NCBI GenBank assembly: GCA_016794285.1
Contig: JAEUKO010000046.1
Location: 1 to 16,686, forward strand
Direction of reading: 5' to 3'
DNA length: 16,686 bases
DNA from: UBA1573 sp016794285
Lineage (GTDB): Bacteria > Pseudomonadota > Alphaproteobacteria > Micavibrionales > Micavibrionaceae
In this document: positions 1 to 7,829 of the stretch, one piece after another
Layout: every line of letters starts with the position of its first letter
Position numbering within the stretch: the stretch's first letter is position 1
Made by a program: the position numbers and the translations under genes
Notes under the pieces: model-generated
Database searches by the model: none
What the model was told of the DNA's origin: nothing
The model's input: only the letters and a program-made list of their open reading frames with translations

Positions 1-70
1 CGTGGTCAACGTGACCAATCGTTCCAATGTTACAGTGCGGCTTGTTCCGCTCAAATTTTTCCTTGCCCAT
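1..70 (-). CDS. tuf: Elongation factor Tu, N-terminal fragment cut by window edge
   Basis: Only the first 23 codons are present. They read MGKEKFERNKPHCNIGTI and then GHVDH, which is the start of the EF-Tu GTP-binding domain leading into the GHVDHGKT P-loop. EF-Tu delivers aminoacyl-tRNA to the ribosomal A site in the cytoplasm. The RNKPHCN wording is typical of alphaproteobacterial EF-Tu, where gammaproteobacteria usually have RTKPHVN. The start ATG (68-70) follows an AAGGA Shine-Dalgarno about 7 nt upstream. The gene begins 30 nt after the fusA stop, so it is the last visible member of the str operon. The remaining roughly 370 codons lie outside the window. Confidence 0.95.
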   Translation of the reverse strand, partial: MGKEKFERNKPHCNIGTIGHVDH

Positions 71-100
71 TTTTATATCCTTTTCTCTTCAGAATTTAGA

Positions 101-2209
101 TTAAGCAGCCAGTTTCTTTTTAACTTCTTCAACAACATTCGGTGGAACTGGATCGTAGTGATCAAAGACCATCGTATATTGCGCCCGCCCTTGGGACATA
201 GAGCGCAGGTTGTTGATGTAACCAAACATATTCGAAAGGGGAACCATTGCCGCAATAACCTTGGCATTGCCGCGATCATCCATGCTGCTGATCTGACCAC
301 GACGAGAGTTCAAATCGCCAATGACATCACCCATGTATTCCTCTGGTGTTACAACCTCAACCTTCATAATCGGTTCAAGCAGAACGGGACCAGATTTTTG
401 CATCCCTTCCTTAAATGCAGCCCGCGCTGCAATTTCAAAAGCCAGAGCCGAAGAGTCAACATCATGGAACGCCCCATCAATCAAGCGGACCTTGAAGTCA
501 ACAACAGGGAACCCTGCAATAATCCCCGTTTCTTGAGCCCCCTTAAGACCTTTTTCAACGCCAGGAATATACTCTTTGGGAACAGCACCTCCCACAATTT
601 CAGAGGTAAATTCGTAGCCCATCCCTGGCTCTTGAGGTTCGAAAACCATAACCACACGAGCATATTGCCCCGAACCACCTGATTGCTTCTTGTGGGTATA
701 ATCAATTTCAGAAGCCCGCGCAATTGTCTCGCGGTAAGCCACCTGAGGAGCCCCAACATTTGCTTCGACCTTGAATTCACGACGCATCCGGTCAATCAGG
801 ATTTCAAGGTGAAGCTCACCCATCCCTTTCATGATCGTTTGACCAGATTCGTGATCCACCGAAACACGGAAAGACGGATCTTCGGCAGCAAGACGTTGCA
901 AAGCCAAGCCCATTTTTTCCTGATCTGCCTTGGATTTTGGTTCAACCGCAATCTCAATAACTGGCTCAGGAAATTCCATGCGCTCCAGAACAATCGGCTT
1001 ATCAGAGTCGCAGAGCGTATCGCCCGTTGTTGTATCTTTCAATCCAACCAGAGCAACAATATCACCCGCATGAGCTTCTTTGATTTCTTCACGGTTATTG
1101 GCGTGCATCAAAAGCATCCGACCAATCCGTTCTTTCTTGTCTTTTACCGAGTTCAAAACGTAAGACCCAGCATCAAGCTTACCCGAATAGATACGCGCAA
1201 ATGTCAAAGAGCCTACAAATGGATCATTCATGATTTTGAACGCCAAAGCCGAGAACGGCTCATCTTCTTTACAAAGACGAACATCATCTTCGTCAGAATC
1301 AACTTTTTTGCCCTTGACATTGCCCACATCAACCGGAGAAGGCAGATAGTCAACAACGGCATCCAACATCGGCTGCACGCCTTTGTTTTTGAACGCCGAA
1401 CCACACATCATCGGAATCAACTTGAAAGCAATGGTCCCTTTGCGGATACATTTCTTCAGCGTCGGAACATCAATTTCTTTGCCTTCCAAATAGGCTTCCA
1501 TCGCCGCATCATCCATCTCAACGGCCTGCTCAACCAAACGGTCGCGATATTTTTTGGCTTTCTCCTTGAGATCGTCGGGAATTTCTTTTTCCTCGAATGT
1601 TGCGCCAAGGTTATCCGAATTCCAGATAATCGCCTTCATTTTGATCAGATCAACGATCCCAATGAATTCACTTTCTTCACCAATCGGCAAGGTCAATACC
1701 AGCGCATCAATACCAAGACGCTTTTTAACGGACTCAACGCAATCGTAGAAGTTAGCACCGATTTTGTCCATTTTATTGGCAAAAATAATACGAGGCACAT
1801 GATATTTGTCACCCTGACGCCAAACCGTCTCGGTTTGGGGCTCAACCCCTTGGTTTCCATCAAGCAGGCAAACCGCACCATCAAGAACCCGCAAAGACCG
1901 CTCGACTTCAATAGTGAAGTCAACGTGACCCGGAGTATCAATGATATTCATGCGGAACATCTCACCCGGAGCAACTCCATTATCAGGACCTTTCCAGAAG
2001 GTCGTGGTCGCCGCCGAGGTAATGGTAATCCCGCGCTCTTGTTCCTGCTCCATCCAGTCCATCGTCGCCGCACCATCATGCACTTCACCAATCTTGTGAG
2101 ATTTTCCGGTGTAGTACAGAACACGTTCGGTGGTCGTCGTCTTCCCAGCATCAATGTGCGCCATGATGCCAAAGTTACGATAGTTTTGAAGGGGATACTC
2201 GCGGGCCAT
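101..2209 (-). CDS. fusA: Elongation factor G
   Basis: This 702-residue protein is full-length EF-G, the GTPase that drives tRNA-mRNA translocation and, with RRF, ribosome recycling. The GTPase motifs are intact: P-loop AHIDAGKT (17-24), DTPGH (91-95, with the catalytic-type His95) and NKMD (145-148). Domain III is recognisable around KSKADQEKMGLALQRL. Domains IV and V end with EPIMKVEVVTPEEYMGDVIGDL and SMSQGRAQYTMVFDHYDPVP, as in bacterial EF-G. The length is slightly above the usual 690-700. The ATG start has an AGGA upstream and lies 24 nt after the rpsG stop, consistent with co-transcription from the str promoter. No unusual substitutions were noticed. The call is secure; the tetracycline-resistance paralogues (TetM type) are unlikely given the operon position. 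Confidence 0.98.
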   Translation of the reverse strand: MAREYPLQNYRNFGIMAHIDAGKTTTTERVLYYTGKSHKIGEVHDGAATMDWMEQEQERGITITSAATTTFWKGPDNGVAPGEMFRMNIIDTPGHVDFTIEVERSLRVLDGAVCLLDGNQGVEPQTETVWRQGDKYHVPRIIFANKMDKIGANFYDCVESVKKRLGIDALVLTLPIGEESEFIGIVDLIKMKAIIWNSDNLGATFEEKEIPDDLKEKAKKYRDRLVEQAVEMDDAAMEAYLEGKEIDVPTLKKCIRKGTIAFKLIPMMCGSAFKNKGVQPMLDAVVDYLPSPVDVGNVKGKKVDSDEDDVRLCKEDEPFSALAFKIMNDPFVGSLTFARIYSGKLDAGSYVLNSVKDKKERIGRMLLMHANNREEIKEAHAGDIVALVGLKDTTTGDTLCDSDKPIVLERMEFPEPVIEIAVEPKSKADQEKMGLALQRLAAEDPSFRVSVDHESGQTIMKGMGELHLEILIDRMRREFKVEANVGAPQVAYRETIARASEIDYTHKKQSGGSGQYARVVMVFEPQEPGMGYEFTSEIVGGAVPKEYIPGVEKGLKGAQETGIIAGFPVVDFKVRLIDGAFHDVDSSALAFEIAARAAFKEGMQKSGPVLLEPIMKVEVVTPEEYMGDVIGDLNSRRGQISSMDDRGNAKVIAAMVPLSNMFGYINNLRSMSQGRAQYTMVFDHYDPVPPNVVEEVKKKLAA

Positions 2210-2233
2210 TTTTTGTTCCTGTTTTCTAAACTT

Positions 2234-2740
2234 CTACCAGCGATAATGCGCAAACGCACGGTTGGCTTCCGCCATCTTATGCGTGTCATCCCGTTTTTTG
2301 ATTGCTGATCCACGGTCGTTCGCAGCTTCCAAGGCTTCCGCAGCAAGACGCTCGGCCATGGTATTCTCACCACGCTTACGAGCAAAGTCACGGAGCCAGC
2401 GCATAGCCAAAGCCGCACCACGATCAGCACGAACCTCAACGGGAACTTGGTAGTTAGCCCCACCAACCCGACGAGAACGAACCTCGATCTGTGGACGAAC
2501 TTTGTTGAGAGCCATAATCATAACAGCCAAACCTTTGCTTTTCTTAGCAAGGTCAGGATTCATGTCGAGATCACCGAGTGATTTTTTTTCAATCATTGCG
2601 ATTGCATCATAAACAATGCTCTCCGCAACAGATTTTTTTCCTCTGGTCATGATGATGTTAATGAATTTCGAAAGAACCACATCCCCAAACTTAGGATCCG
2701 GCAGAACTTCACGTTTTTTTGCAGTATGACGACGAGACAT
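2234..2740 (-). CDS. rpsG: 30S ribosomal protein S7, with an extra internal segment
   Basis: S7 nucleates assembly of the 30S head and contacts the E-site tRNA; in E. coli it is also the translational repressor of the str operon. The start MSRRHTAKKREVLPDPKFGD, the central VRSRRVGGANYQVPVEVR and the end KKRDDTHKMAEANRAFAHYRW are classic S7. The protein has 168 residues against the usual 156. The excess is one insertion of about 12 residues at roughly 52-72 (LGDLDMNPDLAKKSK region), between the SIVYDAI helix and the ALNKVRP segment. The ATG is preceded by AAAGAGGA. It lies 21 nt after rpsL and 24 nt before fusA. The frame is open throughout, so the insertion is a true in-frame extension and not a frameshift. 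Confidence 0.98.
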   Translation of the reverse strand: MSRRHTAKKREVLPDPKFGDVVLSKFINIIMTRGKKSVAESIVYDAIAMIEKKSLGDLDMNPDLAKKSKGLAVMIMALNKVRPQIEVRSRRVGGANYQVPVEVRADRGAALAMRWLRDFARKRGENTMAERLAAEALEAANDRGSAIKKRDDTHKMAEANRAFAHYRW

Positions 2741-2761
2741 TTCTTCAAGGTCCTCTTTAAA

Positions 2762-3133
2762 TTACTTAGGCTTCTTCGCGCCATAGCAAGAGCGCGATTG
2801 CTTACGATTTTTAACGCCCTGCGTATCCAGCGCGCCACGAACAATACGATAACGAACCCCCGGCAAATCCTTAACCCGACCGCCATGAACAAGAACCACT
2901 GAGTGCTCTTGCAGGTTGTGACCTTCCCCACGAATGTAACAGATGACCTCAGACCCTGTGGTCAAACGAACCTTAGCAACCTTCCGCAAAGCCGAGTTAG
3001 GCTTTTTAGGGGTTGTGGTGTAAACGCGCGTACAAACGCCACGCACCTGAGGGTTCTGTTTCAGAGCCCGGTTCTTCTTACTTTTGACCTGTTTTTCCCG
3101 CGGGTTACGGATAAGCTGTTGAATTGTTGGCAT
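2762..3133 (-). CDS. rpsL: 30S ribosomal protein S12
   Basis: S12 sits at the decoding centre and controls tRNA selection fidelity. The 123-residue protein matches the family from MPTIQQLIRNPR through TTTPKKPNSALRKVAKVRLT to the basic tail NRKQSRSCYGAKKPK. Lys43 and Lys88 (counting Met), the positions whose substitution gives streptomycin resistance, are unchanged. Asp89, the position methylthiolated by RimO in E. coli, is present. It is the first gene of the str operon. The ATG follows AAGGG by 9 nt, with a further GAAGGA slightly upstream. Its leader of about 220 nt is unusually long and contains a small ORF. Confidence 0.98.
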   Translation of the reverse strand: MPTIQQLIRNPREKQVKSKKNRALKQNPQVRGVCTRVYTTTPKKPNSALRKVAKVRLTTGSEVICYIRGEGHNLQEHSVVLVHGGRVKDLPGVRYRIVRGALDTQGVKNRKQSRSCYGAKKPK

Positions 3134-3355
3134 TAGCTGGTGCCCTTAATCCTTCTTCAAATTTCAAAATTGTTGTGGACAGTGTGCGTCGTACCGCGAC
3201 AGAGATAGAGAGTCAAGGACATAAAATCGTTCCTCGAACATATTTATCTCACACGGACATCCCCTAAGGGATTTTTAGTACCGCGTTTAACCTCTTTATT
3301 TTCCCTGAACTTCAGGTGTTTTCCGAAGGTTACAGCCGATGCATCCAAAACAAGT
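3134..3355 (-). other. Long 5' leader of the str operon
   Basis: No annotated-size gene occupies the 409 bases between rpoC and rpsL. About 220 of them form the predicted rpsL leader. It contains a 5-bp hairpin (ATCCC/GGGAT, 3259-3272), an 8-bp repeat GTACCGCG at 3191-3198 and 3278-3285, and the small ORF at 3157-3222. The remainder, 3392-3483, is AT-rich spacer between the promoter and the rpoC terminator. The leader length is inferred from the promoter, not measured. Confidence 0.45.
3157..3222 (-). CDS. Possible 21-residue leader ORF upstream of rpsL
   Basis: A short frame starts with ATG at 3220-3222 after a good Shine-Dalgarno (GAGGA, 8-nt spacing) and reads MSLTLYLCRGTTHTVHNNFEI before TGA. 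It ends 23 nt before the rpsL start, inside the transcript predicted from the promoter at 3362-3391. The peptide resembles nothing I know. An ORF this short can arise by chance, so the case rests only on its ribosome binding site and position. If translated, it could tune ribosome entry at rpsL. Confidence 0.25.
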   Translation of the reverse strand: MSLTLYLCRGTTHTVHNNFEI

Positions 3356-3361
3356 TCGCGG

Positions 3362-3391
3362 ACTATAGGTTATCTTGAGCGAAGGTGTCAA
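3362..3391 (-). promoter_or_regulatory. Sigma70-type promoter of the str operon
   Basis: Read on the minus strand, this is TTGACA (3386-3391), an 18-bp spacer, then TATAGT (3362-3367): a perfect -35 and a five-of-six -10. It lies upstream of rpsL and downstream of the rpoC terminator, so rpsL-rpsG-fusA-tuf can be expressed independently of rpoBC. The predicted start of transcription is near 3355. Confidence 0.8.
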
Positions 3392-3483
3392 CGGTTATTT
3401 TACACTTTTTTAAGTTTTTTTGAGTCATCTCAATAAGTTAGTTTTTTACAACTTTGCTGCATCAATCTCCCTGCATTGGGCAT

Positions 3484-3508
3484 AAAAAAACGGCCCTCGA
3501 AAGGGCCG
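3484..3508 (-). terminator. Rho-independent terminator after rpoC
   Basis: On the minus strand there is a 7-bp perfect stem CGGCCCT/AGGGCCG closed by the stable tetraloop TTCG, followed directly by seven T. It lies 34 nt beyond the rpoC stop codon. It is directional, because the other strand lacks a T run. It separates rpoBC from the str operon. Confidence 0.92.
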
Positions 3509-3542
3509 GATTTCAATCTTTTCGAACGCAAGTCCAAGTCCT

Positions 3543-6500
3543 TTAGGTGCCAGATTTCAGTTCTAGAACCTCAATCACGTCATGATCCGCCTCAATGGCT
3601 GTGCTTTCTGCCGCAGATTGCTGCTGAGCTGCCACCGCCAGTTTATCGCGAGAAGAGGCCATTTTCTTAAGTTGATTGACGTAGGCCCCCGTCCCCGCAG
3701 GAATCAGACGACCCACAATCACGTTTTCTTTGAGTCCTTTCAGGATATCAGATTTGCCCTGGCACGCCGCCTCAGTCAAAACGCGAGTCGTTTCTTGGAA
3801 AGAAGCCGCCGAAATAAAGGACCGAGTTTGCAGAGACGCTTTTGTGATCCCTTGCAAAATTGGCCGCCCAACCGGAGGACGCTTCCCATCAGCTAAGTAC
3901 TTCTGACGTTCAATCTCGAACTCATCCCGTTCGACGTGTTCGCCAACCAGATAGGTTGTATCACCAACTTCGAGAACTTCCATTTTTTGCAACATTTGGC
4001 GCACAATCACTTCGATGTGTTTGTCGTTGATTTTCACGCCCTGCAAACGGTAAACATCTTGAATTTCGTTAATGAGGTAGTCGGCCAAGGCCTCAACCCC
4101 CATAACATCCAGAATGTCGTGAGGAACCATTGCCCCATCGAGCAGACGATCACCCTTACGCACATAGTCACCTTCAGTGACCGCAAGGTGGCGCCCCTTG
4201 GGAATGAGGTACTCTCTAGGCTCTTGATCTTTCTCGGCTGGACGAACCACCAAGCGACGTTTGGCTTTGTAGTCCTTGCCAAATTCAACCTGACCTTCGA
4301 TTTCCGAAATAATTGCAGCATCCTTCGGACGACGAGCTTCGAACAACTCAGCCACACGAGGCAAACCACCGGTAATGTCACGCGTTTTGGAAGTCTCACG
4401 CGGAATACGCGCAATAATATCCCCTGCCTTGACTTCTTGCCCACTCTCAACCGAGAGAATGGCATCAACCGACATGTAATAGTTAGCCGGCAAGCCATTT
4501 GGCAGAGAGATAATCGCGCCTTTCTTATCCAGCAAAGATAAGCGAGGTTTCAAGTCTCCGCCACGAGGCTGGGACCGCCAGTCAATCACCACTTTGGAAG
4601 AAATCCCTGTGGCTTCATCCATTTTTTCCGAGATGGACAAACCTTCGACCATATCAAAATAATGGGCCACCCCGTCTTTTTCGGTAATGATTGGCATGGT
4701 GAACGGATCCCATTCAGCCATCTTGTCGCCTGGCTTAACCTTCGCGCCATCTTCAATGAGCAAACGCGCCCCGTATGGCAAACGGTGAATGGCTTTCTCG
4801 GCCCCTTTGGCATCCTTCAAGACGATTTCGGTATTGCGGCCCATCACGATATTCACACCGGAAGAGTTCTTAACCACGTTATGGTGCTTGATTTCAACCG
4901 TTGCCGAAATAGTTGCTTCCACCGAAGATTTTTCAGCCCCTTTCTGAGCCGCCCCACCAATGTGGAAGGTCCGCATGGTTAGCTGCGTTCCGGGTTCCCC
5001 AATGGATTGAGCCGCCATCACGCCGACCGCTTCACCAATGTTGACCGACGTCCCACGTGCCAGATCCCGCCCATAGCAACGAGCGCAAACTCCGATTTGT
5101 GTATCGCAGGTTAAAACCGAGCGAACCAGAACCGAATCGATTCCCGCCGTTTCAATTTGCTCAGCCTTGACTTCGTCAATCAACTGGCCTGCCCCGACAA
5201 TAACTTCCCCGTTCAATGGGTTGACAATGTCAAGCGATGCACTGCGCCCCAGAATGCGTTCCGCCAGCGAAACCACAACATCCGCGCCGCTCATCACTGC
5301 CCGCAAGGTAATCCCACGGGTCGAGCCGCAATCGTCTTCGTAAATCACGGCATCTTGAGCCACATCCACCAAACGGCGCGTCAGGTACCCAGAGTTCGCC
5401 GTTTTCAGAGCCGTATCCGCCAAACCTTTCCTCGCCCCGTGGGTCGAGTTAAAGTATTCGAGAACCGAAAGGCCTTCCTTAAAGTTGGAGATAATCGGCG
5501 TTTCGATGATTTCCCCCGAAGGTTTGGCCATCAAGCCCCGCATCCCTGCCAACTGGCGAATTTGAGCCGCAGAACCCCGCGCCCCAGAATGAGCCATCAT
5601 GTAAACAGCATTCGGCGTGCCTGTTGAAAGGTTGGAAATCCCTTTCATCATCGCATCCGCCACGTCATCGGTACACCGCGACCAAATATCAACAACCTTG
5701 TTGTATTTCTCGCCCTTGGTAATCAGACCGTCCATATATTGCTGTTCGTATTCTTTGACTTTCCCTTCAGCATCCGCAACAAACTGAGCTTTGGCTTGAG
5801 GAATAATCAAATCGTCTTTCCCAAAGGAAATCCCCGAAATACAGGCATAACGGAACCCGAGTTTCATCATGCGATCACAGAAAATAACCGTCTCTTTCTG
5901 GCCGCAATGACGGTAAACCGTATCGATAAGGTTCGAGACTTCTTTTTTGGTCAACGTCGTATTAAGCACCGAAACTGGGACGTTTTTGTTCCGTGGCAAC
6001 AAGTCCGCCATCAACATCCGCCCAGGCGTTGAATCAATCACCAGCGTAACAGGCTCTCCATTGGAATCCACTGTTTTGTAACGGCATTTGATTTTCGAAT
6101 GCAACGTAACAACTTTGCTTTCCAGAGCGTGCTGAATTTCGCCCAGATCACGAAAGGTCATACCTTCTCCAGGTTGTTTATCTTGCACAATCGAGAGGTA
6201 ATAGAGACCCAAAACAATATCCTGCGTTGGGACAATAATTGGTTTGCCCGAGGCCGGAGACAGAATGTTGTTGGTAGACATCATCAAAACGCGGCTTTCC
6301 AGTTGAGCCTCAATCGAAAGAGGCACATGGACGGCCATTTGGTCCCCATCAAAGTCCGCATTAAAAGCGGTACAAACGAGGGGGTGAAGTTGAATTGCCT
6401 TCCCTTCAATAAGGGTTGGCTCAAAAGCCTGAATCCCCAAACGGTGCAGCGTTGGCGCACGGTTCAAGAGGACAGGGTGTTCCCGAATCACTTCCTCTAA

Positions 6501-7736
6501 AATATCCCAAACTTCCGGACGCTCGCGTTCGACCATCTTCTTGGCGGCTTTAACCGTTGTTGCCAAACCGTAGAGCTCAAGTTTGTGATAAATAAAGGGT
6601 TTGAAGAGTTCCAGAGCCATTTTCTTCGGCAAACCACATTGATGGAGCTTCAGTTCCGGCCCCACAACAATAACGGAACGCCCCGAGTAATCGACCCGTT
6701 TTCCAAGCAAGTTCTGACGGAACCGCCCCTGTTTCCCTTTGAGCATATCCGAAAGGGATTTGAGAGGACGTTTGTTTGCTCCTGTAATGACACGCCCACG
6801 ACGCCCATTGTCAAAGAGAGCATCAACGGCTTCTTGCAACATCCGTTTTTCGTTCCGGACAATAATGTCTGGAGCCCGCAATTCCATCAAGCGTTTCAAA
6901 CGGTTGTTCCGGTTAATAACACGGCGATAAAGATCGTTCAGATCCGAGGTCGCAAACCGCCCCCCATCCAAAGGAACCAAAGGACGAAGCTCAGGCGGCA
7001 AAACCGGAACCACATCCATAATCATCCACTCTGGCCGCGTCCCCGACGTAATAAATGCGTCAATGAGTTTAAGGCGTTTCACCAGCTTCTTACGTTTGGT
7101 TTCCGAGGAACAATCGCGTAGATCTTCTTCGGTTTTGACTTTTTCCGTTTCAAGGTTAATTGCCGAAAGAATTTCTTTCATAGCTTCCGCCCCGATTCCG
7201 GCACGGAAATTATCATCGCCGTATTCGTCTTGGGCATTCATGAACTCTTCTTCGGAAAGAAGCTGGAATGGCTTGAGCGGGGTAAGACCCGGGTCAATCA
7301 CAACATAGTTTTCGAAGTAGAGAATCCGTTCAAGGTCTTTCAAGGTAATATCAAGCATCAAGCCAATACGAGAAGGCAAAGACTTCAAGAACCAGATATG
7401 AGCAACTGGCGAGGCCAGTTGAATGTGGCCCATGCGCTCGCGGCGAACCTTGGTCAACGTGACTTCAACACCACATTTTTCGCAGATGATCCCTTTGTAT
7501 TTCATCCGTTTGTACTTGCCGCACAAACATTCGTAATCCTTAACAGGGCCAAAAATACGAGCACAGAACAACCCATCGCGTTCAGGCTTGAACGTCCGAT
7601 AGTTGATTGTTTCCGGTTTTTTGACTTCACCAAAAGACCAAGAGAGAATTTGTTCAGGGCTGGCTACCGAGATCCGGATTGCATCAAAGCTTTGCATTCC
7701 GGTAGGTTGTCCAAAGAGATTCATCAGTTCGTTCAT
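3543..7736 (-). CDS. rpoC: DNA-directed RNA polymerase subunit beta'
   Basis: This 1397-residue protein is the beta' subunit, which forms the clamp and the active site of RNA polymerase with beta. The N-terminal zinc site is visible as C70, C72, C85 and C88. The catalytic motif NADFDGDQMAVH places the Mg-binding aspartates at 461, 463 and 465, matching E. coli D460/462/464 with a shift of one. The second zinc site is C803, C877, C884 and C887 (CGSTRG and CDTQIGVCARC). The trigger-loop region around GEPGTQLTMRTFHIGGAA follows. The C-terminal part (GIPAGTGAYVN-like RLIPAGTGAYVN and a Glu-rich tail) is normal. The ATG follows GGAG by 9 nt. The gene lies 93 nt after rpoB, in the same operon, and is closed by an intrinsic terminator. 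Confidence 0.98.
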   Translation of the reverse strand: MNELMNLFGQPTGMQSFDAIRISVASPEQILSWSFGEVKKPETINYRTFKPERDGLFCARIFGPVKDYECLCGKYKRMKYKGIICEKCGVEVTLTKVRRERMGHIQLASPVAHIWFLKSLPSRIGLMLDITLKDLERILYFENYVVIDPGLTPLKPFQLLSEEEFMNAQDEYGDDNFRAGIGAEAMKEILSAINLETEKVKTEEDLRDCSSETKRKKLVKRLKLIDAFITSGTRPEWMIMDVVPVLPPELRPLVPLDGGRFATSDLNDLYRRVINRNNRLKRLMELRAPDIIVRNEKRMLQEAVDALFDNGRRGRVITGANKRPLKSLSDMLKGKQGRFRQNLLGKRVDYSGRSVIVVGPELKLHQCGLPKKMALELFKPFIYHKLELYGLATTVKAAKKMVERERPEVWDILEEVIREHPVLLNRAPTLHRLGIQAFEPTLIEGKAIQLHPLVCTAFNADFDGDQMAVHVPLSIEAQLESRVLMMSTNNILSPASGKPIIVPTQDIVLGLYYLSIVQDKQPGEGMTFRDLGEIQHALESKVVTLHSKIKCRYKTVDSNGEPVTLVIDSTPGRMLMADLLPRNKNVPVSVLNTTLTKKEVSNLIDTVYRHCGQKETVIFCDRMMKLGFRYACISGISFGKDDLIIPQAKAQFVADAEGKVKEYEQQYMDGLITKGEKYNKVVDIWSRCTDDVADAMMKGISNLSTGTPNAVYMMAHSGARGSAAQIRQLAGMRGLMAKPSGEIIETPIISNFKEGLSVLEYFNSTHGARKGLADTALKTANSGYLTRRLVDVAQDAVIYEDDCGSTRGITLRAVMSGADVVVSLAERILGRSASLDIVNPLNGEVIVGAGQLIDEVKAEQIETAGIDSVLVRSVLTCDTQIGVCARCYGRDLARGTSVNIGEAVGVMAAQSIGEPGTQLTMRTFHIGGAAQKGAEKSSVEATISATVEIKHHNVVKNSSGVNIVMGRNTEIVLKDAKGAEKAIHRLPYGARLLIEDGAKVKPGDKMAEWDPFTMPIITEKDGVAHYFDMVEGLSISEKMDEATGISSKVVIDWRSQPRGGDLKPRLSLLDKKGAIISLPNGLPANYYMSVDAILSVESGQEVKAGDIIARIPRETSKTRDITGGLPRVAELFEARRPKDAAIISEIEGQVEFGKDYKAKRRLVVRPAEKDQEPREYLIPKGRHLAVTEGDYVRKGDRLLDGAMVPHDILDVMGVEALADYLINEIQDVYRLQGVKINDKHIEVIVRQMLQKMEVLEVGDTTYLVGEHVERDEFEIERQKYLADGKRPPVGRPILQGITKASLQTRSFISAASFQETTRVLTEAACQGKSDILKGLKENVIVGRLIPAGTGAYVNQLKKMASSRDKLAVAAQQQSAAESTAIEADHDVIEVLELKSGT

Positions 7737-7794
7737 TCTTGTGTACTCCGCTATAACGGTTTCAATGGTAATCGGTTACGAGGCAGACGGTAGA

Positions 7795-7820
7795 GCGGGG
7801 AAAGCTTGAGCTATCCCCGC
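7795..7820 (-). other. Hairpin in the rpoB-rpoC intercistronic RNA
   Basis: The arms GCGGGGA and TCCCCGC pair over 7 bp, then after one A/A (T/T) mismatch AGC pairs with GCT around a 4-nt loop. No T run follows on either strand, so it is not an intrinsic terminator. It begins 9 nt past the rpoB stop codon. It is more likely an RNA-processing or 3'-protecting element for rpoB mRNA, although no processing enzyme can be assigned from sequence. Confidence 0.55.
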
Positions 7821-7829
7821 GCTCCAAAC

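Noticed and set aside
683..2308. 541-residue plus-strand open frame opposite fusA and rpsG
   Set aside because: It is the antisense of two certain genes, has low-complexity unnatural composition and no ribosome binding site. Similar long frames opposite rpoC and rpoB (for example 7806-8915) are also shadows.
557..2740. Resistance mutations in rpsL or rpoB
   Set aside because: S12 Lys43 and Lys88 and RpoB D566, H576 and S581 are all the sensitive-type residues; the T568 and L580 changes from E. coli are ordinary lineage variation.
3188..3216. Second rpsL promoter TTGACT-N17-TACGAC on the minus strand
   Set aside because: The -10 matches only three of six and lacks the final T; the upstream promoter at 3362-3391 is far better.
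3259..3276. Short hairpin followed by five T on the plus strand
   Set aside because: Only 5 bp, and no plus-strand gene precedes it, so it is unlikely to act as a terminator.
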